NCBI GenBank assembly: GCA_000310025.1
Contig: FN649038.1
Coordinates: forward strand, 1 to 12,003
Length of the DNA stretch: 12,003 nt
Direction of reading: 5' to 3'
DNA from: Ectocarpus siliculosus
Taxonomy: Eukaryota > Sar > Phaeophyceae > Ectocarpales > Ectocarpaceae
A program made the translations under genes and the position numbers. The stretch's first letter is position 1; each line of letters begins with the position of its first letter. Positions 1 to 8,500 of this stretch are shown piece after piece. The notes beneath the pieces were generated by a model. It was not told the DNA's origin. It worked only from the letters and a program-made list of their open reading frames with translations, and did not search any database.

Positions 1-1
1 G

Positions 2-1222
2 GTGTTCTGCGGCGGGTGTGCTGTTGGCAAGGGTATTCGAAAGGCTATCGCTCGCACTACCTCGTCTACCGCTGTTCGTCCCCTCCAGCGTTTTTTCGCC
101 GATCTGGCGGGGCCGCTCCCGCGTTCGGCGGGCGGCTCCACCTACGTCATGTGCATCGTCGACGACTACACCAACTTCGGCGTTCTGAAGTTCCTCAAGG
201 CCAAGAGCGCCCCCGTCGTCTGCAAAGCACTCCGCGAGTTTTTCGTCTCTCTCCAGGGTCTGCGCTCCGTCCACGGCAACTTCCAGCTGCTTCGCACGGA
301 CAACGGTCGCGAGTTTCTCAACGAGCTCGTCGACGACCTCCTCCTTGAGTTCGGCATCACGCGGGACCTCACCTCGCCGGACGGGGGCCAAAAGCGCAAC
401 GGCAAGGTGGAGCGCCGGATCGGCCTCGTCCGGGAAGGGGGGCGAGCGGCGGTGGAGGAAGCTGTGAACCTGTTCCCCGACACCCAGTTCCCGACAAAGG
501 CCCTCGACTTCAACGCCATCTACCCGGAGGCTTTTGCGTGGATGTCTGACTGCATTAACGTCCTCGCACGGCTTGACCAGAAGCCGCACATGCTGTGTCC
601 GTATGAAATGCTCTACGGCAAGCGTCCCCTTCGCGCCCCGCTGCCGTTTCTGAAGCCGGGCTTCCACCATGCCCGGCGCTCTTCCAAGATCGAGGCCAAA
701 GCGGAACGCTGCTTCTACCTCACCAGCGGCGCCGGTCACTCGCGGGACTCGTACAAGGTTATTTTCACCTCGGGCTTCGCGGGCTACACCACAGACGTCG
801 TCTTCGGCTACAGCAGACGCCCGCGTTTCACCGGTGTGGTGGCGACATACGGCGGTGGAGTCGCGCGGGATCCGTGGGCAGACGGTGGTCTTGACAAGGG
901 GATCTCGGGCGTTCCCAGCGGCGGTGGCGGCGGCGTCGGCGGCGGGGGGGGCGGCAGCAGCCGCAGCAGCAGCGTCCTCCCCGGTCGCCGCGATGGCCCC
1001 GGGCACCTCGACGGACGCAGCGGAGACGGAGACGGCGACGCCCGCGGCATGCATACTTGGGTCCGCGACAGAGATGCGCCCGACCGCAGCTTCGTCATCG
1101 ATCCCAACTGGAGCAACCAAGCCCATCGTCCCCCCCCCGCGAGCGCCGCACATGCAGCCTCAGCAGCAGCGCCATCAGGTTACTCCTTCCGTCACGAGGG
1201 CCTTGGCGCGGCGCCTGGCTAG
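2..1222 (+). pseudogene. Copia pol fragment: zinc-finger end and integrase core, then frameshifted linker
   Basis: The reading frame is open from the left edge, so the start is cut off. It opens with a CGGC motif (residues 3-6), the end of the HHCC zinc finger that precedes the integrase core. The DDE catalytic triad is visible: Asp34 in FFADLAGP (codon 101-103), Asp100 in RTDNGREF (299-301) and Glu137 in NGKVERR (410-412). The conserved PYEMLYGKRP segment follows near residue 200. Integrase inserts the reverse-transcribed element into host DNA. Homology in this frame ends near residue 280. After that the frame runs into glycine-rich low complexity and stops at 1220-1222, while the family-like linker continues in the next frame. 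The break most likely lies at or near the eight-G run 944-951. Confidence 0.9.
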
Positions 1223-1478
1223 AGGTGGGCCTCTGCCGCGGTCCCCAGGGGTGTTGGCGATGCTTGCAATGGCGGAAGACTTCGACGCGCGGATGGACGA
1301 TGAGCGGTGCTTTGGGGGTCCGGAGCTGCCGGATGGGCCTGCAAGCGAGCGCGTGACCCCGACGACGTGGGCGGAGGCGCACTCAGGCGAAGACAGCGAC
1401 ATCTGGTACAGCGCTGAGGATGCGGAGTTCACCGGACTTCTCGAGGCGGAGACTTTTTCGCCAGCGGCAGGCTCGTAG
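952..1478 (+). pseudogene. Copia pol linker between integrase and RT, third frame, ending in TAG
   Basis: After the G run the element's reading appears to continue in the third frame as an Ala/Pro/Gln-rich tether, typical between integrase and RT in copia polyproteins. A VTRALARR segment comes near 1190. From about 1260 the acidic pre-RT region begins, including the EFTGLLEAETFSP segment that in this family lies just upstream of the RT. An in-frame TAG at 1476-1478 ends it. The next codons continue the family consensus (PGTNIISAKWVY) without loss, so the stop lies inside the ancestral reading frame. The exact join with the integrase frame cannot be fixed from one copy. Confidence 0.7.
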
Positions 1479-2900
1479 CAGCCAGGGACGAACATCATTT
1501 CTGCCAAATGGGTGTACCTTTGGAAGTCCAACGAGTTCGGTGATGTGACGCGTGCAAAGGCCAGGCTGGTAGGTAGAGGTTTTAGTCAGCGGGAAGGGGT
1601 TGATTATTTTGAGACTTTTTCGCCGTGCCCGTCTGTTGCTAGTATTCGCGTTCTTGCCGCAATTGCTTGTCATCTTGGTTGGGATTTTGAGCAACTTGAT
1701 GCTGAGCAGGCGTTCGTTCAATCCAAGCTGGACGAGGATGTGTACATTCGTTTGCCGAAAGGTTGTGGCTCTCTCTCAGGGAAAGTTGTCAAGCTTGCCC
1801 GTAGCCTGTATGGTTTGAAACAAGCGTCCCGCATGTGGCATTACCATTTGCTCCGAGCAATGAAGCGCCTTGGGTTTGAGCAGTGTGCTGCTGATGCTTG
1901 TGTCATGCGTCTGATCGAGAACGGTGTTGTGACAATGGTAGTTGTGGTGCACGTCGACGACATTTTCTCGATCGGGACCAAGCGTAGGTGTGATCAGTTT
2001 GGCAGAGACTTGAATGCTTTCGTCCCGATCAAGAACCTTGGAGAGCTGAGTTTGTACGCGGGTATTCGGTTTTCTCGTGACCGCGCGGGTGGCACGATTA
2101 CGTTGTCGCAGGAGTCGTTTGCGAGGAACTTAGTTGAGAAGTTCGGTGTCACACGCAACAAGGAGACTCCCATGGTAGTAGGCTTGAAGCTTGAGGATTT
2201 TGACGATGCAGAGCCTGATGTTCTTGAGCCTTTTCGGTCTTTGGTAGGACACTTGATGTGGCTGGCGAATCAGACTCGCCCGGACATCCTCAACGCAGTG
2301 CGAGCTGTGGCGAGGTATGCCCACGCCCCCAAGATGGTGCATTGGCGTGCAGCTTTGCATGTTATCATGTATGTCAGGTTCACGGTCGGTCTTGGTATCA
2401 CGTATCAGCGAGGGACGGAGGGCGGTGTCTCGTTGGAACTCTTCGTTGACTCCGATTACGCGAGCAACGCGACGGACCGGCGGTCGGTTTCTGGTGCGGT
2501 TGTGATGTGTGCGGGTGCCTGTGTCTCGTTTTTGTCGCGAACGCAGAAGAGTGTTACACTTTCTTCGACTGAAGCCGAGTATGTTGCGATGGGCGACGGT
2601 TTCAAGGAAGCGATTTTCTTGCGCTATCTCTGGAGTTTTATCTTTCCAGATGAGCGCATCGGGTGCACTAGAGTTCACGAGGATAACATGGGGGCCCGTC
2701 ACTTGGCCAATAACCCGGTCACCACCCCCAACTCTAAGCACATAGACATCCGTCATCATTTCATTCGGGAGCGTGTAGCACGCAAGCAGTTTAAGGTGGT
2801 TCACGTTGCGTCTGCTTTGCAGCACGCCGATTTTATGACCAAACCACTGCACAGGGCAGCATTCTGCTTTCACCGTGATTTTGTGATGAACATCAAGTAA
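1479..2900 (+). pseudogene. Copia pol fragment: reverse transcriptase (RVT_2) and RNase H
   Basis: This is a continuous frame from the codon after TAG to TAA at 2898-2900. An internal ATG at 1512 exists, but family alignment from memory begins earlier, at PGTNIISAKWVY. RT landmarks are the first catalytic Asp in LDAEQAF (1698-1700), SLYGLKQASRMWH near 1803, and the active-site pair in HVDD (Asp codons 1956-1961), where many copia elements have YVDD. RNase H landmarks are Asp in FVDSDYA (2448-2450), STEAEY (Glu codons 2571 and 2577), Asp in HEDNMGARHLANNP (2682-2684), SKHIDIRHHFIRE and HADFMTKPL. All catalytic acidic residues are kept and no stop occurs inside, so this domain pair is intact. 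It copies element RNA into DNA and removes the RNA strand. Confidence 0.93.
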
Positions 2901-2979
2901 CGTTCCTTTGTTAGTCGATAGCAATTTTGTTTTTTTTTCTGCGTTTGTCTCTTCTTGCTGTCTCTGCATCTGCAATCAT

Positions 2980-2988
2980 GGGGGGGAA
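2980..2988 (+). promoter_or_regulatory. Polypurine tract of the Copia element
   Basis: Seven G followed by AA lie about 80 bases after the pol stop, directly before a TGT trinucleotide. In LTR retrotransposons the RNase-H-resistant purine tract that primes plus-strand DNA ends at the first base of the 3' LTR, which normally begins TG. Position and composition fit; no second LTR is available to confirm the junction. Confidence 0.6.
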
Positions 2989-3990
2989 TGTCATGTATGA
3001 CTATGATTACAGAGTGCATGCACATCAATTGATATTTTTGTTGTTTCTCCTATGTTTGTGGACATGTCTCAGCAGGGGGGCTGTTCACGTGGAGATAGAA
3101 CGTTGGGAGGATAGTTTCTTGGGATGTCACAGCAGGGGGGCTGTATGCATGCATGGATGGATGTTTTTTGCTTTGTTTTCTATCGTTTCTTGGACAACAA
3201 CAGCGATGGCATCGATTTGCGGTTGCGCGCTGTTTAGGGATTGGTCCTTAGACATTATCTTGGAGGAGGGGTTTGACGTATTTTGACGATTAATCGTTGG
3301 GGCCAATGTGCTTTCCGAATTCTCGTTTTGATTGGTCAAGAAGTTGAGTTTTTGTTTGTTTTATGATTTGGTATTCAACGCTCTTCTTGAAGCTGCTTTT
3401 CCAGAAAATGTTTGTTTCGTTCCAACGTTTTTTTCTGATGTAACACGAATAATTGTTGGGTGTTTTTTCCGAGGATGATTCTTTTGTGTCAACGGTTTGA
3501 GATTATGTCTAGGGACGAGTGCATTGGATTCGTGAATAAACTGATGGAGACGCTTTGTGTTAAATGCGAGATCAGTTTTTCTAGAGGATGTTTCTCAAGT
3601 GGTTATTGGCGTTTTTTGTATTGGTTGGGAGATCGTACGGCATATCAAGTAGGGGGGCTGTTTGTGGTACTTTGGATGTGTGTCCGATCTACATGCGTTG
3701 TATGCGCCTGATGGGGGGTACGTGAATGGGTATGAAGTGTATTGGGGGTAGGAGAAGACCCCTGGTGCTGGAGAGAGAAAGAGCCCACGAGCTCACTTGC
3801 CTGAGGGGCTTGCGTGACGAATATATACGATACATGGTCCATTTTTATCAGCTGTTCCTGGGATAACATAGTCCCCAGTCTCAACACCACAGACCGTTGA
3901 GGGCGGCAGTGCACTAACACAGCATTATTCCAACTCGGCGCACGAATGTAAAGAAAGAGAGGAAGGTATCTAAAGCCGAATAAAAACAAC
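2989..3990 (+). repeat. Probable 3' LTR of the Copia element, right end uncertain
   Basis: It begins TGTCATG directly after the polypurine tract. The stretch is AT-richer than pol and has no conserved ORF. It contains a TATA-like sequence (TATATA within 3815-3835) and two AATAAA signals (3535-3540 and 3979-3984), which is the expected U3, TATA, R, poly(A) order. It also carries an imperfect 21-bp repeat (3064-3084 and 3124-3144, one mismatch, 60-bp spacing), with its 3' part recurring at 3651-3661. No CA-ended terminus or target duplication could be fixed, so the end given is only a bound. Confidence 0.4.
3817..3832 (+). promoter_or_regulatory. TATA-like box in the putative LTR
   Basis: GAATATATACGATAC contains a good TATA match. 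It lies about 830 bases into the putative LTR and about 150 bases before an AATAAA, where the LTR promoter would be expected. Inference from position only. Confidence 0.3.
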
Positions 3991-4210
3991 TGAACTGGCT
4001 TGGTGTCGGCGTGGAGGAAAGCGCGTCAGTGTGCCCTCACCCAGATCCACGGCGCGACGCTGAGGGCGTTGTCGCATCTCCCGTGTTTCGTACAGTGCAC
4101 GCGCACGCCGAGGCCTTGGGCAGGTCTCTTCATCATACTTACTTGTTGCAGATTTAAAAGCTACGGTGGGTTTAGTTGTTTTCAAAGCTCCAAGACGTGT
4201 CGTCTTTCCT
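3991..4210. other. Stretch without recognisable feature between LTR and minisatellite
   Basis: No conserved coding region was seen on either strand. The only gene-like signal is a pyrimidine-rich run ending in TTGCAG at about 4130-4151 on the + strand, which resembles a splice acceptor but has no recognisable exon after it. Confidence 0.5.
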
Positions 4211-4378
4211 TAGTCGGGACGAATAGGTCCCGTGGTGATCATCATGATTACCCGTCGGCACCCGTAGGGTGCTACACCACCGATACCAATGGATCGCTAC
4301 CCACGGTTATCACCACGGGTGCCTGTGGCTACCCACGGTGACGACCATGGGCTAGCGTTAGGCATCATCGGTTTGGGT
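4211..4378. repeat. Degenerate flank of the minisatellite
   Basis: Diverged copies of CCC(A/G)TGGG-like units are scattered here. GCTACCCACGGT occurs exactly at 4296-4307 and again at 4328-4339, and CCCGTGGTGA, CACCACGGG and CCATGGGC variants surround them. This looks like an older, decayed part of the array that follows, or an ancestral seed of it. Confidence 0.55.
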
Positions 4379-4636
4379 GCCCATGGGTCACCATGTGTGT
4401 GACCATGAGTCACCATGAGTACCCACGGGCAATACCCATGGGTACCCATGGGTCCTCATGGGTACCCATGGGCAATGCCCGTGGGAACCCATGGGTACCC
4501 ATGGGCACCCATAGGCATTGCCCGTGGGAACCCATGGGTACCCACGGGCATTCCCTGTGGGAACCCATGGGTACCCATGGGTACCCATGGGTACCCATGG
4601 GCATTGCCCATGGTGCCCATGGGTACCCACGGGGTA
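4379..4636. repeat. Self-complementary 10-bp minisatellite, unit TACCCATGGG
   Basis: The core unit is TACCCATGGG, clearest as four consecutive copies at about 4565-4600. The unit holds two overlapping 8-bp palindromes, CCCATGGG and GGGTACCC, so the array equals its own reverse complement. Thirty bases (three units) make ten codons, so every frame on both strands encodes the same decapeptide register, MGTHGYPWVP. This explains the overlapping long ORFs on both strands, which should not be taken as genes. The short inverted repeat GGGCA(A/T)TGCCC, or a variant, recurs at about 4470, 4513, 4546 and 4599. The spacings of 43, 33 and 53 bases suggest higher-order units of whole decamers plus three bases. 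The array could fold into cruciforms or hairpins. Confidence 0.95.
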
Positions 4637-5479
4637 ATTTCACTTGGTTATGGCGCGAATGTATCAAACATCTGCACCGAGACAAAGGAATAAACGGAAA
4701 ACCACGACGCAATGAAGAGGGCCGCGGGGCGGGAAAGCTTCGGGTATGGTTTGAAACCCTTTTGTCACCTGAACGGGCACGCACGAATGCGTGGTTACTA
4801 CCTCGGGGAGAGATAAAAGTAAGGAACAGAACGCCATTTGGCCTGCGGGTTCGCTTCGGCGACGATTTGAAACCCGGTATGTCGTGACCATCTCGTGTCC
4901 ACGTGGTTGAAACCCTCTTACGCTTCTTGGGGCGGGGTCGCTTCTGCCACGACTGGAATCCCTCACCCCTTGCTGTATATGCCGCATTTTCGGAACTATT
5001 TGGCTCGGTCCTGAAAAACCAAGAAGGAAATACCAACATACGTACGTTGACGCCACAAAAAACGATGTTGTGAAAAAATATATGAAGCCAAACACAGCAC
5101 CATAGAAAATCCACGCTCGACACCTTTACCACGAACTCCGCATCTGGCATCTTAAAATGTCGTCGGTGTACGACGCAACAAGGAAAAAATATGTCGTCGG
5201 AACTAAGATATTGACAACAAGTCGGAACCACGATGTTGACATACGCACGGCACATTTCGTCCCGAGAACAGACAACACCCCCGCCAGGAAGGAAACCCAT
5301 ACCGGGAAACGTTGGCAATTTACAATGTCAACCGTGCAATGGGACAAAAAAAACGACAACAACGGCAACCCATTCTAGTAAACCCACTGTAGTAGGAAAC
5401 GTCGCCGATCAAAGTGACATGACGCAGCTAGATAAGAGGAAGCAACCTAAACGGCTCGAATGTACGTAAAGCAGCCCCA
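4637..5479. other. No recognised gene; weak short repeats
   Basis: No conserved protein was seen. A minus-strand frame stays open from 5318 through the minisatellite to 4410 (302 codons). About a quarter of that is the stop-free array, and the rest (Cys- and Arg-rich) is not recognisable. TTGAAACCC occurs at 4751-4759, 4867-4875 and 4907-4915, and ATGTCGTCGG occurs at 5157 and 5190. These may be traces of an old repeat. The 3' flank of the minus-strand KDZ gene falls here, but no clear AATAAA was found just after its stop. Confidence 0.5.
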
Positions 5480-5559
5480 TTAGGCAGCGCGAATGGTGTA
5501 ACCATAACCAAGTGCATCCTTCAGCCCATCACCCCAGGACATCTGTGCGGGTGGAATTC
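5480..5559 (-). CDS. KDZ gene terminal exon, C-terminus
   Basis: Following CTCTCTACCTAG on the minus strand, a frame reads IPPAQMSWGDGLKDALGYGY and ends in TAA at 5482-5480. Joining in phase with the previous exon requires the acceptor after GAGAG at 5560, two or three AGs beyond the first one; using the first AG gives a different frame that stops at TGA after a short tail. The C-terminus is therefore the least certain part of the model. Homology of this tail is not recognised. Confidence 0.45.
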
Positions 5560-8500
5560 CTCTCTGCTAGGTAGAGAGCACCAGGGAACTCGGATCGGTA
5601 GGAATGTTGGCCCACTCTCGACACACCGTAGGAGGACGAAAAAGATGACAGCGGGAGCTGTGCGGTTCCTGACGTGTACAACCTGCCGTTCCGGATGTAT
5701 GTGTTGTACGTGCTTCGCTAACGGTCAAAGGTCGGGTGCTGGGACAACAGCTTTTTGGTGAGCAGGAGCTCGTTCTTGAAGCAGATGTTGTTGTCCAAGA
5801 CGAAACGGTTCTGCACCTTTGGTATGCGCATGAGTACATGTCGAAACCCTGGTCAGCAAGAGAGGCATGCGTTTCAGAACAAGTGTGGGTAGTTAACGTA
5901 GTTGGAGGTACTTAGCCTTAATGGATGAAACAACACGGATTACGAGTGAGACAGCGAGTAAAAGACATCAACGGGGGGCTGTAATGACGGTGTTAACCAG
6001 AAACTGCTATTGGTTCGACGCAGGGTGTATCTGACGCACCGCTTAGCCACCCGTTGTTGGACTCGGCGATGGAGGAGTTCCAGTAGAACTCGGGTGGGTC
6101 TTGCTGCAAGTTCCACAGAAGAGGGTTGTTGTAGTCGTTTGGGTTGTTGAGGAAAGAGCACGCAAGCTCCGTATGGCCCCGATAATGGAACCTGCCGGCG
6201 TCCACAGTAACGATATGCGCACAACACGGGTATTGGGTACGGCCGGGGTATGTGTTCGACGACGGTACTTCATTCCAAGTTGGAGTTCGGACACACTGTA
6301 CACGTCACCCCCAACGCCACGCAAACTACAACTTAGAACGCCCAACCTGCTGCTGTGAGCAACTCACTATCAGGGAGCACGCCCTACTTTAGGCCGAGGT
6401 GTACGTAGTCTCTCGTTGACTTGCCCCGGGTGCTTTGGAAACACAGGCCCACGTGTCACGTACCGGTCGACGATCAGCATCGTTCCAACCCAGGACAGAT
6501 CCCCTCGGCCGCTCATGTAGCGGTCCAGAACGCAGGCCTTATCGTAAAAGAGGATGGTCGGGCGTCGATCCTCATCGGGAAAAATATGTTTCAGGGCCGC
6601 GTCCACATCGGCACATCCTTCCGCCTCCAAGAGGGGCACTATCCCGCAGATGATCCCGCAAGACCAGCTCGCGGAGACTCCCCCAGCTGCTCTTCCTTCC
6701 TAGAATTGCACGGAGCATCCTCGTGTCCTCAGGCTATGTTGTCGGCACACACACGCACGCAGTGACAAGGGAGCTAGGGGTTTGTGATGGTGCCGATCAA
6801 GTGGCTCAAGTCCGGCTGCTCCCATGCGCGCCAGATTCGTTATGATACATTCGATACCGCCACGTTCAAAATAGGTTAAACCCGAAGCCTGCGGTGTCAG
6901 GTGGGCTTCCATCGCAGGCCCTCCTACAGTGTATTCTTGGAGTACATGGTGATGTACACCCTCAACTGATGTTGGTGTGTGGACCTTCTGTCTCAAGTCC
7001 ATGCGGTGTGATAAAAAACGTTCGCGTCGTCTGCCGGGCGCGTTCCGTCCTCGCCTGAGAACCCATGTCGAAGGGTTCATCCCGGCCGGAACGCGCCTAT
7101 TGTCCTGTAGCTGTGGTGGGGTTAGGAGTAGAGTGTAGGGTAAAATAGCTTGCGCTGTTGAAGGAAATACGTAGAGGTGGGTATTTCTCGCCCGTGAAGC
7201 AGAGGGGCAGTCGATGCAAAAGCCACGGCGCTTGTGCGAGAGTTTTTAGATTGGAACGTGCACACATCACGTACGGGAGTACCTCTAACATTTGTTCTTG
7301 CTGAAGCAAAACCGGCACCCCTATCGGAGCGGTTTTCCAAAAAAAAACTACCAAAAATAAAAAACTCAAGGGGAAAGGAGGGGTTCTGTAAAACGGGCCA
7401 GATGAAGGAGGAGGACCCCAAGCAGCTCTGTACCTTCGAAGAAGTCCAGAGCCTCCCCTTTAATTACTCTTCTTTAGACTCACGACGAAACACGTACTTG
7501 AGAGGTAGTTGAGAAGCCTCTGGTGATGTAAAGACGATATCATGTCGGTAACCAATCACGGAGTATGCCACCGCCGCGATGGTTGTTTATGCAGAAACCC
7601 CACATCAAAAACGTTTCGTCGAAAATTGCTGTTTCGTCCTAAAGGCGGGTGGGCGTAGCATGCGTTGATTCTACGACACCTCCTGGTCCAAGAAGCGCGC
7701 TCGCTGTGCAGCAGTCCACGTAACCTGTCGGTTCCTTCTGTTGAACTCGTCCTCCTGTGCCTTGTGTGCTGTGCACGTTAGCCTGTTGTCCTCCCGATTG
7801 TTTCCGCAGGGCGGTTGTGCGACCCAGAACGCGCATTTGTGCCCGTGTACAGCAGCGTGGTTCTCGCAGTATCTGCCATTCAAAGATCACAAAAGATCAC
7901 GAAAAGACCTCGGCGTATCTTGATTATTGTTGCCTTCCTACGATACGCAGTTTGTGTTGGTTGTCGTTTGACTGGTCTCGCAGTGTATGGAAGACGTAGC
8001 TGGTTACGTTATGCATGCTGTTGGTGAGCCTCTGTGTCACGAAAACTTCAGCCATCGATCTAGCGTTGTACAAGCGGCACGCCTTACTATCCCAGAAAGC
8101 TAATCGACGGCGCAGCTGCCATCGTTTTTCCTCATACCGATACGTCGATTAACGCGTGTCTCAGCAAGCGTGATGAACTTGGGCATGACGCTACCATTCA
8201 GGTAGCTTTAGCGACACGTATTGAACGTTGGTTGTGGTGATGATGCACGAATACGTGCAGCCTAGCGGCAAGGGCTTGGGACAGGGCTTCGGACGAGGGT
8301 TAGCTACTAGGGAATCGTGTTCAACCGTGTCTTCGCTCGACACTAAGTTGCAACGTATGTCTGCGTGGAGTGAAGCCCTTCAATGTCACGGTCACACTTG
8401 TAGAAAGAGCACTGGCTTGTGAAGGCGCGGGACGTTTGAAGGAGAGGGTGGTGTCGAGTTGTATTTTGTGGGATCAACAGGCGTTACAAACGACGTCGAT

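Larger units (their letters stand above)
1..3990 (+). mobile_element. Ty1/copia LTR retrotransposon, 3' half, degraded
   Basis: The order is integrase, then reverse transcriptase, then RNase H, then polypurine tract, then probable 3' LTR. That order defines Ty1/copia elements; Ty3/gypsy has integrase last. The left part (5' LTR, primer-binding site, gag, protease) lies outside the window. The pol frame is interrupted by a +1 shift and a TAG, so the copy is probably inactive unless those are recoded. The right border is uncertain because no second LTR is available for comparison. It is placed just after an AATAAA at 3979-3984. The base composition of the integrase half is clearly more GC-rich than that of the RT half and the LTR. 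Confidence 0.85.

Noticed and set aside
808-1116. Pro/Arg-rich minus-strand ORF opposite the Copia linker
   Set aside because: It is the complement of GC-rich low-complexity linker sequence and has no independent signal.
2130-2975. 281-codon minus-strand ORF opposite RT/RNase H
   Set aside because: It lies fully antisense to the conserved RT/RNase H frame; no family resemblance.
2927-3286. Hydrophobic + strand ORF of 119 codons, possible envelope-like reading frame
   Set aside because: It spans the polypurine tract and LTR start and its hydrophobicity follows from T-rich DNA; no conserved motif.
4379-4636. CRISPR-like array
   Set aside because: The units are contiguous 10-bp palindromes without unique spacers, in a eukaryotic context.
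4388-4887. Several overlapping ORFs rich in MGTHGYPWVP on both strands
   Set aside because: They are a direct consequence of the palindromic 10-bp satellite, which lacks stops in every frame.
4751-4915. Three TTGAAACCC copies as a regular repeat or CRISPR-like leader
   Set aside because: Spacing is irregular (116 and 40 bases) and flanks do not align well; left as a weak note only.
6101-6765. + strand ORFs within the KDZ region
   Set aside because: They run antisense to the recognised transposase exons and across introns, with no recognisable motifs.
5480-7872. Interpretation of the KDZ region as a frameshifted pseudogene
   Set aside because: The breaks coincide with GT and AG sites, pyrimidine-rich acceptors and phase-compatible joins that rebuild motifs, so introns explain them better than indels.
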